DNA of 64,000 bases from an uncultured Cohaesibacter sp. (GCF_963666525.1 NZ_OY762905.1:1842001-1906000); one strand, 5' to 3'; positions 25,973 to 35,349 are shown, counted from the stretch's first letter. The notes: generated by a model not told the origin, from the sequence alone. Program-made: numbers and translations.

Positions 25973-27991
25973 TCATGCCACAAGTTCGGCGATATTCTTC
26001 ATGATCTCGTTGATCTGGAAATTCTTCGGCGTATAGACCGCTGCCACGCCATAGCCTTTGAGCTGAGCTTCGTCGGCGGGCGGAATGATGCCACCAACAA
26101 CCACCGGCACATCGTCCAGCTCGGCTTCCTTCATCAGCTTCATCACGTCGCCCACCAGTGCCAGATGTGATCCGGAGAGGATCGACAGCCCCACCACATG
26201 GACTCCTTCCTCCAGTGCGGTATTGACGATCTGCTCGGGCGTCAGGCGAATGCCCTGATAGACCACCTCCATACCCGCATCCCGTGCCCTGACGGCAATC
26301 TGTTCGGCCCCGTTGGAGTGACCATCAAGGCCCGGCTTGCCAACAAGGATCTTCAAACGGCGCCCCAGTTTCTCGGACGCCGCATTGACGGCCTCACGGA
26401 CATCGGTGAGGTCATCACCATCGGTACGCGCTGCCTTGCCGACCCCGGTCGGAGCACGATATTCACCAAACACGTCACGCAGAACTGCAGCCCACTCACC
26501 AGTGGTTACTCCGGCCTTGGCGCAGGCAATCGATGGTTCCATGATGTTGGCCCCGGCTTTGGCAGCCTCACTCAGGGCGGTCAGGGCATCCTCGACGGCC
26601 AAGGCATCACGGGACTCGCGCCATGCCCTGATCTTGGCAATGGCTTCCTCTTCCACCGCCGGATCGACCGTCAGGATGCCACTGTCTTCGCCCGATGAAA
26701 GGGGCGATGGTTCGCTTTCCTGATACTTGTTGACGCCCACAAGGATCTGCTCGCCGCTCTCGATCCCCTCAAGGCGTCTGGCGTTGGATTCCACCAGCTT
26801 CTGCTTCATGTAACTTGATTCAATGGCCGAGATCGCCCCGCCCATTTCCTCGATCCGCACCATTTCCTCGCGCGCCTCGGCCTTCAGCGCCCGAACCTTG
26901 GCGTCGATCACCGACGAGCCGTCGAACAGATCGCCATATTCCAGAAGGTCGGTCTCGAACGCCATGATCTGCTGCATGCGTAGGGACCACTGCTGATCCC
27001 ACGGACGTGGCAGGCCAAGCGCCTCGTTCCATGCCGGCAGCTGCACAGCACGAGCACGGGCATTCTTGGACAGAACCACCGCCAGCATCTCGATGAGGAT
27101 GCGATAGACATTGTTTTCCGGCTGCTGCTCGGTGAGTCCCAGCGAGTTGACCTGAACTCCATAGCGGAAGCGGCGGTACTTCTCCTCTTCCACCCCATAG
27201 CGTTCATGACAGATTTCGTCCCACAACTCCGCAAAGGCGCGCATCTTGCAGATCTCGGTCACAAAGCGCATGCCGGCGTTGACGAAGAAGGAAATGCGCC
27301 CCACGGCCTCGGGGAAATCCTCCTCGCTCAACACACCGCTGGTCTGGACAGCATCGAGCACGGCAATTGCCGTCGACAGCGCGTAGGCCAGTTCCTGCAC
27401 CGGTGTCGCACCCGCTTCCTGCAAATGGTAGGAGCAGACATTCATCGGGTTGAACTTCGGCATGTGGCTGTAGGTGAAACCGATGATATCGGTGGTCAGC
27501 TTCAGCGACGGCTTGGGCGGGAATACATAGGTGCCGCGCGACAGATATTCCTTGATAAGATCATTCTGCGTCGTCCCGGCCAGCTTGGCCCGATCCGCGC
27601 CCTGTTCGTCAGCCACCGCGATATACAGCGCCAGCAACCAGGCCGCCGTTGCGTTGATCGTCATCGAGGTGTTCATCTGCTCGAGCGGTATCTGGTCAAA
27701 CAGCTCGCGCATGTCGCCGATGTTGGCGATCGGCACACCGACCTTGCCCACCTCGCCCCGCGCCAACGGATGGTCCGGATCATAGCCGGTCTGGGTTGGC
27801 AGATCGAAGGCCACCGAAAGGCCTGTCTGCCCCTTGGCCAGATTCATTTTGTAAAGCGCATTCGATGCCCGCGCCGTGGAATGGCCCGCGTAGGTGCGAA
27901 AGATCCATGGGCGGTCCTTTGGCTTGCCGTATGGAGCCGTTTTCACACCGGCAGCTTCCATACTTTGGTTTACAGCTGTTTCGCTCGTCAT
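25973..27991 (-). CDS. ecm: (2R)-ethylmalonyl-CoA mutase (B12-dependent)
   Basis: A 672-residue coenzyme-B12 mutase converting ethylmalonyl-CoA to methylsuccinyl-CoA in the ethylmalonyl-CoA pathway (also called MeaA). The N-terminal substrate barrel contains RTYAGHSTARASN and AFDLPTQTGYDPDHP; the C-terminal B12 domain has the DxHxxG cobalamin-ligand motif as GLDGHSNGAEQ and the SILSGSHLALV loop. The long insertion between the two domains and the single-chain layout separate Ecm from McmA. The ATG at 27991 is preceded by GGGAGGAG. It is divergent from ccr across 350 bases, which places the two consecutive enzymes under one control region. The pduO gene at 36.6 kb would supply adenosylcobalamin. 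Confidence 0.94.
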   Translation of the reverse strand: MTSETAVNQSMEAAGVKTAPYGKPKDRPWIFRTYAGHSTARASNALYKMNLAKGQTGLSVAFDLPTQTGYDPDHPLARGEVGKVGVPIANIGDMRELFDQIPLEQMNTSMTINATAAWLLALYIAVADEQGADRAKLAGTTQNDLIKEYLSRGTYVFPPKPSLKLTTDIIGFTYSHMPKFNPMNVCSYHLQEAGATPVQELAYALSTAIAVLDAVQTSGVLSEEDFPEAVGRISFFVNAGMRFVTEICKMRAFAELWDEICHERYGVEEEKYRRFRYGVQVNSLGLTEQQPENNVYRILIEMLAVVLSKNARARAVQLPAWNEALGLPRPWDQQWSLRMQQIMAFETDLLEYGDLFDGSSVIDAKVRALKAEAREEMVRIEEMGGAISAIESSYMKQKLVESNARRLEGIESGEQILVGVNKYQESEPSPLSSGEDSGILTVDPAVEEEAIAKIRAWRESRDALAVEDALTALSEAAKAGANIMEPSIACAKAGVTTGEWAAVLRDVFGEYRAPTGVGKAARTDGDDLTDVREAVNAASEKLGRRLKILVGKPGLDGHSNGAEQIAVRARDAGMEVVYQGIRLTPEQIVNTALEEGVHVVGLSILSGSHLALVGDVMKLMKEAELDDVPVVVGGIIPPADEAQLKGYGVAAVYTPKNFQINEIMKNIAELVA

Positions 27992-28341
27992 CTTGCGCTC
28001 CTCCCGCAAAGGCCGACCCTGCTCCCTTCCCTCAAGGGAACATCCCCCGCTCCGGACTGTCCAGGCACTCCGGACAGCTCAATAGAGACAAGGTGTTACG
28101 GCTTTTTCCCTCTCTCCTCCCGCAACCGGCCCTGCACAAACCGCTTCCGCGAGAGATTATCGCTCTTAGCGGCTGAGTTTCTCTTCGCACACGCAAAATG
28201 CAAATTGGCAATAAGACTTATATCTTCCGGACCAATAATTTCGGATAGTTTCGCATACGCACCATAAATTGCGACAATTCCCACCCATTATGCTGCATCG
28301 CAACATGGGTCATGCAACAGACAAGATCGGGAGGAGCATCA
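27992..28341. promoter_or_regulatory. Shared ecm-ccr control region
   Basis: Three hundred and fifty bases between divergent genes of consecutive pathway steps. It contains, in order, a tandem TTTGC element on the minus strand (28193-28206), a perfect 5-3-5 inverted repeat AATTG-CGA-CAATT (28267-28279) and a TGCATCGCAACAT element (28294-28306) that matches two copies upstream of mcd. No regulator gene lies here. Confidence 0.55.
28193..28206 (-). promoter_or_regulatory. Candidate ScfR-type (RamB/PccR-like) operator, ecm-ccr
   Basis: On the minus strand the bases read AATTTGCATTTTGC, two TTTGC half-sites in tandem. A closely similar ATTTGCATTTGCGAA occurs upstream of the 3-hydroxybutyryl-CoA dehydrogenase gene (40220-40234), and an ACTTTGCAA occurs upstream of mcd. 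Short-chain acyl-CoA regulators of the ScfR family recognise TTTGC-type half-sites; the assignment here is inference. Confidence 0.35.
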
Positions 28342-29628
28342 ATGACCGACGAACTGCTTGCCCAGGGCACAACCGGCGAAAAAAAGGATCTGTACGAGAT
28401 TGGCGAGATCCCGCCTCTGGGCCATGTGCCAAAGGAAATGTATGCCTGGACGATCCGCCGCGAACGCCACGGACCGCCGGCAAAATCCTTCCAGGTCGAG
28501 GTCGTCCCCACCTGGAAACTGGACAGCCACGAGGTGCTGGTGCTCAACATGGCCGCCGGTGTCAATTACAACGGCATCTGGGCCGGCCTTGGTGAACCGG
28601 TTTCGGTATTTGACGTGCACAAGCAGCCCTACCACATCGCCGGGTCCGACGCCTCCGGCATTGTCTGGGCGGTCGGTTCGAAGGTCCGCAACTGGAAGGT
28701 TGGCGACGAGGTTGTCATTCACTGCAATCAGGATGACGGCGACGACGAGGAATGCAATGGCGGCGACCCGATGTTCTCGCCCACCCAGCGCATCTGGGGC
28801 TACGAGACCCCTGACGGCTCCTTTGCCCAGTTCTCCAAGGTCCAGGCCCAACAGCTGATGCCACGCCCCAGACATCTGACGTGGGAAGAAAGCGCCTGCT
28901 ACGTGCTGACCCTTGCCACAGCCTACCGCATGATGTTCGGCCACATGCCGCACGAGCTCAAGCCTGGCCAGAATGTGCTGATCTGGGGAGCCTCGGGTGG
29001 CCTTGGCGTGTTCGGCGTGCAGATCGCCGCCGCTGCAGGAGCCAATGCAATCGGCGTCATCTCGGATGAGAGCAAGCGCGATTTCGTCATGAATCTCGGC
29101 GCCAAGGGCGTCATCAACCGCAAGGACTTCAGCTGCTGGGGCCAGCTGCCCAAGGTCAACTCCCCCGAATATGCCACCTGGTTCAATGAGGTGCGCAAGT
29201 TCGGCAAGGCCATCTGGGACATCACGGGCAAGGGCAAGAATGTCGACATGGTGTTCGAGCATCCAGGCGAAGCGACCATTCCGGTCTCGACCTTCGTGGT
29301 CAAGCGCGGCGGCATGGTCGTCATCTGCGCCGGCACCTCAGGCTTCAACCTGACCATGGATGCCCGTTATCTCTGGATGCACCAGAAGCGCGTGCAGGGC
29401 TCTCACTTTGCCCATCTCAAACAGGCCATGGCCGCCAACCAGATGGTCATCAACCGTCAGGTCGACCCGTGCATGTCCGATGTCTTCAGCTGGGACCAGA
29501 TCCCGCATGCGCACGAGTTGATGCTGGGCAACAAGCACCAGCCGGGCAACATGTCCTGCCTCGTCAATACCACCCGAACCGGACTGAGGACGCTGGAAGA
29601 AACTATTCTGGCAAGCCGTGGCGAATAG
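28342..29628 (+). CDS. ccr: Crotonyl-CoA carboxylase/reductase
   Basis: A 428-residue NADPH-dependent enzyme of the medium-chain dehydrogenase superfamily that reductively carboxylates crotonyl-CoA to ethylmalonyl-CoA, the defining step of the ethylmalonyl-CoA pathway. Typical segments include GVNYNGIWAGLGEPVSVFD near residue 75, the insertion with NGGDPMFSPTQRIWGYETP, the cofactor loop WGASGGLGVFGVQIA and ISDESKRDFVMNLGAKGVI. The length is right for Ccr. The ATG at 28342 follows GGGAGGAG; a frame open from 28312 is rejected. It is followed by a terminator and divergent from ecm. Confidence 0.96.
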   Translation: MTDELLAQGTTGEKKDLYEIGEIPPLGHVPKEMYAWTIRRERHGPPAKSFQVEVVPTWKLDSHEVLVLNMAAGVNYNGIWAGLGEPVSVFDVHKQPYHIAGSDASGIVWAVGSKVRNWKVGDEVVIHCNQDDGDDEECNGGDPMFSPTQRIWGYETPDGSFAQFSKVQAQQLMPRPRHLTWEESACYVLTLATAYRMMFGHMPHELKPGQNVLIWGASGGLGVFGVQIAAAAGANAIGVISDESKRDFVMNLGAKGVINRKDFSCWGQLPKVNSPEYATWFNEVRKFGKAIWDITGKGKNVDMVFEHPGEATIPVSTFVVKRGGMVVICAGTSGFNLTMDARYLWMHQKRVQGSHFAHLKQAMAANQMVINRQVDPCMSDVFSWDQIPHAHELMLGNKHQPGNMSCLVNTTRTGLRTLEETILASRGE

Positions 29629-29660
29629 GCCGCACTAAACAGATCGGACAAGGAAATATG

Positions 29661-29683
29661 AAAGCCGGGACAACCCGGCTTTT
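29661..29683. terminator. Terminator of ccr (and of the convergent YihY gene)
   Basis: AAAGCCGGG (29661-29669) and CCCGGCTTT (29674-29682) form a perfect 9-bp stem with a 4-base loop and flanking A/T tracts on both sides, so it can act in either direction. Confidence 0.88.
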
Positions 29684-29718
29684 GCCTTTCCGCCTGATGA
29701 TCATCCGGACAAGCGGGC

Positions 29719-30636
29719 TCAACGGTCGTTGGCCGGTTCTTCCGGCGACGGCATCGCCGTGCTGCCCTCGGGGTCCGGATCCGGCCGCGTCATCTGGCTG
29801 CGTTGCATCCGCCTGAGCCGAATGATCCAGGCATTCACCTCCGCCCCGTAGAGATAGATCATCGAGATGATCTGCAGGAAGATGAGGGTCGCCACGACAC
29901 CGGCCAGACCCGCATAGACGCGGGCATATTGGGCGAAATGGGAAAGATAGTAAGAATAGGCCTCGGCAGTGATCCACCAGAGCAGCAACGTCGTCAGCGC
30001 ACCTGGCCACAGATCCGCCCATTCGGTCATGCGCATCGGCAACCAGCGATGGCTGGCCACCAGAAACAGCATCAGGATGGGGATCGCCACCCCGAAGCGG
30101 ACAACGTTGAAGGTCGCCTGAAAATCCTCGAACCATGAAAAATGCGGCTTGAGCACGTTCCACGCCAGCGGCGCAAAGAACAACGCTGCCGCCACGACGA
30201 TCATCACCACCGTAGCGCCAAGAATGGCCAGCAACCCCATCGCCCGCCGCGACAGGATCGAGCGCCGCTCATAATAACCATAGGCTCGATTGAGCCCTTC
30301 ACGCAGGCTTTCCACCAGCGAGGTGAGGGTGATCAGGAAGATCACAAGGGAAATGGACAGCAGGCTGCTGGCGCGCTCGGCAATCACCGCATCGACGTCC
30401 GGCTGCAGAATGTCGGCAATCGAATCGGGCAGCAGCAGCACCAGAAGATCCTGCAGGACCTTGCCAAGAGCATCGCCACCGATCCAGACAGACACCCCGG
30501 TCAGCAGCAACAGGAAGGGGAAGATGGAGAGCAGCATCGAGAAGGCGATATTGCTGGCCAACGCAAAACCATGATTGTCCGAAAACCGCCAGAAAATCCG
30601 GATCGGCACCAATACCCATTCCCAAAGACGCGTCAT
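29719..30636 (-). CDS. YihY/virulence factor BrkB family membrane protein
   Basis: A 305-residue inner-membrane protein with six predicted helices, of the family once misnamed RNase BN. Family marks include the N-terminal WRFSDNHGFALASNIAFSML segment, SLREGLNRAYGY and the late YAGLAGVVATLIFLQIISMIY region. The C-terminal 30 residues are acidic and proline-rich and probably cytoplasmic. The biochemical role is unknown; it has been proposed as a transporter. It converges with ccr and does not look functionally linked to it. Confidence 0.88.
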   Translation of the reverse strand: MTRLWEWVLVPIRIFWRFSDNHGFALASNIAFSMLLSIFPFLLLLTGVSVWIGGDALGKVLQDLLVLLLPDSIADILQPDVDAVIAERASSLLSISLVIFLITLTSLVESLREGLNRAYGYYERRSILSRRAMGLLAILGATVVMIVVAAALFFAPLAWNVLKPHFSWFEDFQATFNVVRFGVAIPILMLFLVASHRWLPMRMTEWADLWPGALTTLLLWWITAEAYSYYLSHFAQYARVYAGLAGVVATLIFLQIISMIYLYGAEVNAWIIRLRRMQRSQMTRPDPDPEGSTAMPSPEEPANDR

Positions 30637-30901
30637 TTCCAGCTTTCCGAAAGGTCCAAAGATCTGCCCCGAGGCCGCACGTCCTCTTTATAGGCCACTG
30701 GCACGAAAATGCAATCAAGCCAACGCCAAGGGAATTGTTCGGGCCAATCCACCGGACAAGCCACGGCCTCTTCCTCCGGACCTTGAGATCGTTCCCCGAT
30801 GGACATTTCGGCAACAACAGGATAAAGCATGATGTCCCGTCCGGACGCCTTCCTCCTGCCAACGGGTCCTTGCGACTATCCAAAGCCCCCAGAGAAACGC
30901 C

Positions 30902-31786
30902 ATGTTTTCCCGATCTGCCGACCTCCTCTCCAGACTGGCTCCGCTGCTGTTCGTCGTTCTCTGGTCGACCGGCTTTGTCGGCTCGCGCATGGGGGCGCCC
31001 TACTCGGAACCGCTCACCTTCCTGACGATGCGTTTCGGCTCTGTGCTGGTGCTGTTGCTGGCGATTGCCCTCATCCAGAAGGTGCGCTGGCCAAGCCCGC
31101 GCCAGAGCGCCCACGCCTTCGTTTCAGGGTTCATGATCCATGGCCTCTATCTGACAGGGGTGTTCTGGGCAATCGATGACGGCATGCCTGCCGGTCTGTT
31201 CGCCCTGATGACGGGCCTGCAACCGGTACTGACCGCCTTCTTTGCCCATCTGCTGCTTGGTGAACGCATCACGCGCAACCATGTCATCGGCTTTGTGCTG
31301 GGCCTTGTCGGCATCTGCATGGTGCTGTTGCCACGCCTCTCAAGCGGCTCCTTCTCGGTTACCCCGATCCAGATCCTTGTTTCCCTCGTTGCCGTGATCA
31401 GCATTTCGTTCGGCACGGTCTACCAGAAGCGCTTTGCCGCCAATCTGGACATGCGCACCGCCACCATCTGGCAATATTGTGCCGCGCTCCTCTTCTGCGG
31501 CGGACTCAGCCTGCTCACGGAAACCCAGACCATCATCTGGAGCCCGGATTTTATCTTCGCGCTGGTCTGGCTGGTGCTGGTGCTCTCCATCGGCGCCATC
31601 TTCCTGCTGCTCTGGCTGATCGAGAAGGGCGCGGTCTCGAACACCGCTTCGCTGTTCTATCTGGTTCCCGCTGTAACCGCGACCATCTCCTACCTGCTGT
31701 TCGGAGAACCGATCACCCCTCTGCAGGTGCTCGGCATGATCGTCACCGCCCTTGGCGTCATCCTCGCCAGTCGCCGCAAAGCCTGA
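30902..31786 (+). CDS. DMT superfamily EamA-type transporter
   Basis: A 294-residue ten-helix carrier with two EamA domains. The N-terminal VVLWSTGFVGSRMGAPY and the end-of-domain LLGERITRNHVIGFVLGLVG, echoed in the second half by LFGEPITPLQVLGMIVTALG, are family hallmarks. Members export metabolites such as amino acids; the substrate cannot be told. The start ATG at 30902 lies just before the first helix. The gene is followed by 212 bases of control region leading to mcd, and the frame of mcd is open back into this gene without being coding there. Confidence 0.88.
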   Translation: MFSRSADLLSRLAPLLFVVLWSTGFVGSRMGAPYSEPLTFLTMRFGSVLVLLLAIALIQKVRWPSPRQSAHAFVSGFMIHGLYLTGVFWAIDDGMPAGLFALMTGLQPVLTAFFAHLLLGERITRNHVIGFVLGLVGICMVLLPRLSSGSFSVTPIQILVSLVAVISISFGTVYQKRFAANLDMRTATIWQYCAALLFCGGLSLLTETQTIIWSPDFIFALVWLVLVLSIGAIFLLLWLIEKGAVSNTASLFYLVPAVTATISYLLFGEPITPLQVLGMIVTALGVILASRRKA

Positions 31787-31808
31787 CGCAAGGCTTGCGA
31801 CAAAAGTC

Positions 31809-31905
31809 CTGTGCACTGCAACATATCCGACTAACGTCCCCCACGCCTTACTCCTTTGGCTTATTGCAAAGTGTGCGGTTGCCCTTCACTGTGCACTGCA
31901 ACATA
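31809..31905 (+). promoter_or_regulatory. Direct-repeat control region upstream of mcd
   Basis: The 17-mer CTGTGCACTGCAACATA occurs twice without mismatch, at 31809-31825 and 31889-31905, exactly 80 bases apart. The core TGCA-NN-GCAACAT also occurs at 28294-28306 ahead of ccr. Between the copies the minus strand reads CACACTTTGCAATA (31863-31876), resembling RamB-type boxes. A regulator shared by the pathway genes is the natural inference. Confidence 0.5.
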
Positions 31906-31998
31906 GAAGACAATCTGATAGCACCAGCACCCCCGCCGTGCTCCGGACAGTGGCAGCCTCCGGCGGGTTCTGAACTTGCCATCAAAGGGGGGAAAACC

Positions 31999-33684
31999 AT
32001 GTCTTTGATCATCGAGACCCAACCGATCGCCATCCCTGACACATTGATGTCCGACATGGATGCAGCTGTCGCCCAATGTGAAGCCCTACTCAAGAGCATG
32101 GTCGAAAGCGTCTTTGAGAAGGTGTCTGTCGACGGGCGCGTCAAGGCCGATCTTGTCGAGGCTGAACAGCGTCTGACCCACGGCCTTGCCTGGTTTGCCA
32201 CCTATGTCGAGGCGCTCAAGGAGATGAGCGGCTACAGCACCAGCATGCTCGCCGAGGGCCGCTTTGGCGAAATGGAATCCCTCGTCACCCGCATTGCCTT
32301 TGCCGAATATCTGGCCCAGATCTTCGGCGGCATCCCAATGACCCAGGGCGAGATTGTTCGTCTCGACTCCTTCGCCCTGCCTGCCGGGACCATCGAACAG
32401 GCTCGCAACGAGGCCGTCACCCGCCTGATGGCGGACGGCAACACCAAGGAAATCCGCACCCGCCTCGTCGCACTGATGGAAGCGGCAGAGGGGGCTGCCT
32501 CCTTTGGCGATGCCGGCCTTGACGAAACCATGGAAGCCTTCCGCGATGAAATGAGCCGCTTTGCCGAAAGCGAAGTCACGCCCTATGCCCATGAATGGCA
32601 CCTCAAGGATGCCTACATTCCGATGGACGTAATCGACAAGATGGCCGAGATGGGCGTTTTCGGGCTGACCATTCCGGAAGAATACGGCGGGTTGGGCCTT
32701 GGCAAGGAAAGCATGTGCGTCGTCTCCGAGGCCCTCTCCCGCGCCTTCATTGGCGTTGGCTCTCTGGGCACTCGCTCCGAGATCGCAGCCGAACTGATCC
32801 TGTGCGGCGGCACCGAGGAGCAGAAGGAAAAATGGCTACCGCTTATCGCCTCCGGCGAAATTCTGCCCACTGCCGTCTTCACCGAACCGAACACAGGCTC
32901 CGACCTTGCCAGCCTCAAGACCCGCGCCACTCTTGACGGCGACACCTACAAGGTGACCGGCAACAAGACCTGGATCACCCATCCGGTGCGAGCCGACCTG
33001 ATGACCCTGCTGGTGCGCACCAATCCCAAGGAACCAGGCTACAAGGGCCTGTCCATGTTGCTGGCTGAAAAGCCGCGCGGTGACGACGACACCCCGTTCC
33101 CGGCCCAAGGCATGGACGGCGGCGAAATCGAGGTTCTCGGCTATCGCGGCATGAAGGAATATGACATCGCCTTTGACAATTTCGCAGTCGGCAAGGAGAA
33201 CCTGCTTGGTGGCGAAGAGGGACAGGGCTTCAAGCAGCTGATGCAGACCTTCGAGGCTGCCCGCATCCAGACCGCCGCTCGCGCCATCGGCGTTGCCCAG
33301 AACGCGCTGGATCTGGGGCTTCGCTACGCTCAGGAGCGCGTGCAGTTCGGCAAGTCTCTGATCAACTTCCCGCGTGTCATTGACAAGCTGGCCATGATGG
33401 CCGCCGAAATCATGGTCGCCCGCCAGCTCACCTATTATTCCGCCCGCCAGAAAGATCACGACAAACGCTGTGATCTGGAAGCTGGCATGGCCAAGCTGCT
33501 TGGTGCCCGGGTGGCCTGGGCTGCGGCCGACAATGCATTGCAGATCCATGGCGGCAACGGCTTTGCGCTGGAATATGCCATCTCCCGCGTGCTGTGCGAT
33601 GCCCGCGTGCTCAACATCTTCGAGGGGGCAGGCGAAATTCAGGCCCAGGTCATAGCCCGCCGTCTGCTTGACAGCCGCGCCTGA
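31999..33684 (+). CDS. mcd: (2S)-methylsuccinyl-CoA dehydrogenase
   Basis: A 561-residue flavoprotein of the acyl-CoA dehydrogenase superfamily that oxidises methylsuccinyl-CoA to mesaconyl-CoA. It has the extra N-terminal domain of about 160 residues that sets Mcd apart from ordinary 380-residue dehydrogenases. The catalytic core shows GLTIPEEYGGLGLG, TEPNTGSDLASLKT, the substrate-side GYRGMKEYDIAFDNF and the FAD-side QIHGGNGFALEYAISR, with the C-terminal FEGAGEIQAQVIARRLL. The ATG at 31999 follows AAGGGGGG; the frame is open to 31477 but that part lies inside the preceding gene. Electrons would go to ETF (38301-40001). Confidence 0.94.
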   Translation: MSLIIETQPIAIPDTLMSDMDAAVAQCEALLKSMVESVFEKVSVDGRVKADLVEAEQRLTHGLAWFATYVEALKEMSGYSTSMLAEGRFGEMESLVTRIAFAEYLAQIFGGIPMTQGEIVRLDSFALPAGTIEQARNEAVTRLMADGNTKEIRTRLVALMEAAEGAASFGDAGLDETMEAFRDEMSRFAESEVTPYAHEWHLKDAYIPMDVIDKMAEMGVFGLTIPEEYGGLGLGKESMCVVSEALSRAFIGVGSLGTRSEIAAELILCGGTEEQKEKWLPLIASGEILPTAVFTEPNTGSDLASLKTRATLDGDTYKVTGNKTWITHPVRADLMTLLVRTNPKEPGYKGLSMLLAEKPRGDDDTPFPAQGMDGGEIEVLGYRGMKEYDIAFDNFAVGKENLLGGEEGQGFKQLMQTFEAARIQTAARAIGVAQNALDLGLRYAQERVQFGKSLINFPRVIDKLAMMAAEIMVARQLTYYSARQKDHDKRCDLEAGMAKLLGARVAWAAADNALQIHGGNGFALEYAISRVLCDARVLNIFEGAGEIQAQVIARRLLDSRA

Positions 33685-33719
33685 CCCAAGCACCATCACG
33701 AACGGCCCAAGATCAAAGA

Positions 33720-33745
33720 GGGGAGGCAAACGCTTCCCCTTTTTC
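33720..33745 (+). terminator. Terminator of mcd
   Basis: GGGGAGG (33720-33726) pairs with CTTCCCC (33733-33739), including one G-U pair, with loop CAAACG and a following TTTTT. Confidence 0.8.
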
Positions 33746-33908
33746 TTGTCGCCATAGCCGGATGGTGCTGCAGCTGCCCCTTCTCGATGCCCCTCGCCCC
33801 GCCTTTTTCACATCCATGTCACGCCCGCACCGTCAAACGAATGAAAGATCTTGATCAAGGAGGCCCTTGCGCGCTTAACTTGCCGCACTAGGCCAAAAGG
33901 AGAAGAGC

Positions 33909-34457
33909 ATGCGTTGGCGCGGCATCAATCACGTGGAACTGTCGGTACTCGATTATGAGAAATCGATCGCCTTCTACGATCTGATATTCGGCTGGCTCGG
34001 CTACAAGAGCTTCTGGACGCTGGACGTCGGATACCGCTCGACCTATTACATGGCGCGGTTCCCGATGCCGCACAGCTACATCGGCATCCAACCGGCCAAA
34101 ACCGGAGACAAGGTTGATTTCCCGGCCCGCCCCGTGGGTATACACCACATCGCGCTCTGGGCCAGAAATCACCGCGAGGTGGACGACTTCCATCAGGAAG
34201 TGCTCGTTCCGAACGCCATTCCCGTGACCGAGGCTCCGGCCGAATACCCCGTCTATGCGCCGGGCTATTATGCGACCTTCTTCAATGACCCGATGAACGG
34301 CATCCACTGGGAACTGGCTCACATCCCGCGCCTTCCATCCCTCAGGGCCATTCGCAACTGGCGCCAGGCACTGAAGGCGGAAGAACAGAAACACCCCGAA
34401 TGGAAACATCCCTTTGCAACAGAATCCGCCCGCCAACTGCCACAACGCAAACGATAA
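33909..34457 (+). CDS. VOC family protein (glyoxalase/dioxygenase superfamily)
   Basis: A 182-residue metal-binding fold protein. The first half starts NHVELSVLDYEKSIAFYD, the standard VOC opening with a metal His, and a second ligand set is suggested by GIHHIALWARNHREVDDFH and NGIHWELAHIP with the late Glu. It is too long and differs too much to be called methylmalonyl/ethylmalonyl-CoA epimerase, although that activity is needed in this pathway. The C-terminal 40 residues are basic. Reaction unknown. Confidence 0.8.
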   Translation: MRWRGINHVELSVLDYEKSIAFYDLIFGWLGYKSFWTLDVGYRSTYYMARFPMPHSYIGIQPAKTGDKVDFPARPVGIHHIALWARNHREVDDFHQEVLVPNAIPVTEAPAEYPVYAPGYYATFFNDPMNGIHWELAHIPRLPSLRAIRNWRQALKAEEQKHPEWKHPFATESARQLPQRKR

Positions 34458-34518
34458 CCGCCTCTCAGACCTTCAGACATCCTAAGCGATTTCCTGACAC
34501 AACAACGCGAAAGACACC

Positions 34519-35349
34519 ATGACCCAGCGCTCCATTCTCATCACCGGCTGCTCTTCAGGCATCGGACGCCACTGTGCCCTTCGCCTCCATGCCGAGGGCT
34601 GGCAGGTTTTTGCCACAGCGCGCAAGACGGAAGATCTGGAGGCCCTGAGAGCGGAAGGCGTTACGGCCATCTACATGGACTATACCGAACCGCAATCCAT
34701 CAAGGCCTGCGTTGAAGTGGTGCTGAACCACACCGGTGGCACGCTCGATGCACTGTTCAACAACGGAGCCTACGGACAGGCCGGCGCGGTGGAAGATCTG
34801 CCAACCGATGTCCTGCGCGCCCAGTTTGAAGCCAATCTGTTCGGCTGGCACGATCTCACCTGCCGCATCATTCCCGTGATGCGCAAACAGGGCTATGGCC
34901 GCATCATTCATTGTTCCTCGGTGCTGGCCCTCACCGGACTGGCGTTCCGCGGTGCCTATGTCGCCTCCAAATATGCGCTGGAAGGCCTGACGGACACCAT
35001 GCGGCTGGAGATGCACGGCAGCAACATCTTCATCTCGATGATCGAGCCCGGCCCGATTACCAGTCAGTTCCGGGAAAATGCCCGCCTCAATTTCATCAAG
35101 ACCATCGACACCGAAAACTCGGTCTACCGCGATCGCTACAAAATACGCCTCAAGGCGATGGAATCGGACACCCCGGGCCAGTTCGAACTGCCACCTGAAG
35201 CGGTCTACAAGAAGCTCGACAGAGCGCTGAATTCCGCCAATCCCAAACCGCGCTACATGGTCACGGTGCCGACCTACATCATGAATGCCATGCGCCGGTT
35301 CCTGCCCACCAGAGCGCTCGATGCCTTTCTGCGGTCCTATGGCGACTAG
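34519..35349 (+). CDS. SDR family oxidoreductase
   Basis: A 276-residue classical short-chain dehydrogenase/reductase. The cofactor loop is ITGCSSGIGRHCALRL (TGxxxGxG), the NNGA motif appears as LFNNGAYGQAG, the catalytic Ser in IIHCSSVLALTG and the YxxxK as YVASKYALEGL. The Arg after the beta-2 strand (ATARKTE) suggests NADP preference. The basic C-terminal part, RYMVTVPTYIMNAMRRFLP, is typical of SDRs acting on lipophilic substrates. The exact substrate is not known. Confidence 0.9.
   Translation: MTQRSILITGCSSGIGRHCALRLHAEGWQVFATARKTEDLEALRAEGVTAIYMDYTEPQSIKACVEVVLNHTGGTLDALFNNGAYGQAGAVEDLPTDVLRAQFEANLFGWHDLTCRIIPVMRKQGYGRIIHCSSVLALTGLAFRGAYVASKYALEGLTDTMRLEMHGSNIFISMIEPGPITSQFRENARLNFIKTIDTENSVYRDRYKIRLKAMESDTPGQFELPPEAVYKKLDRALNSANPKPRYMVTVPTYIMNAMRRFLPTRALDAFLRSYGD

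Noticed and set aside
31477-31998. N-terminal extension of Mcd
   Set aside because: It overlaps the EamA transporter in another frame and the promoter repeats. ATG 31999 with AAGGGGGG upstream gives the family's usual N-terminus.
33909-34457. VOC protein as the ethylmalonyl/methylmalonyl-CoA epimerase
   Set aside because: Tempting from the neighbourhood, but it is about 50 residues longer than that enzyme and the motifs differ.
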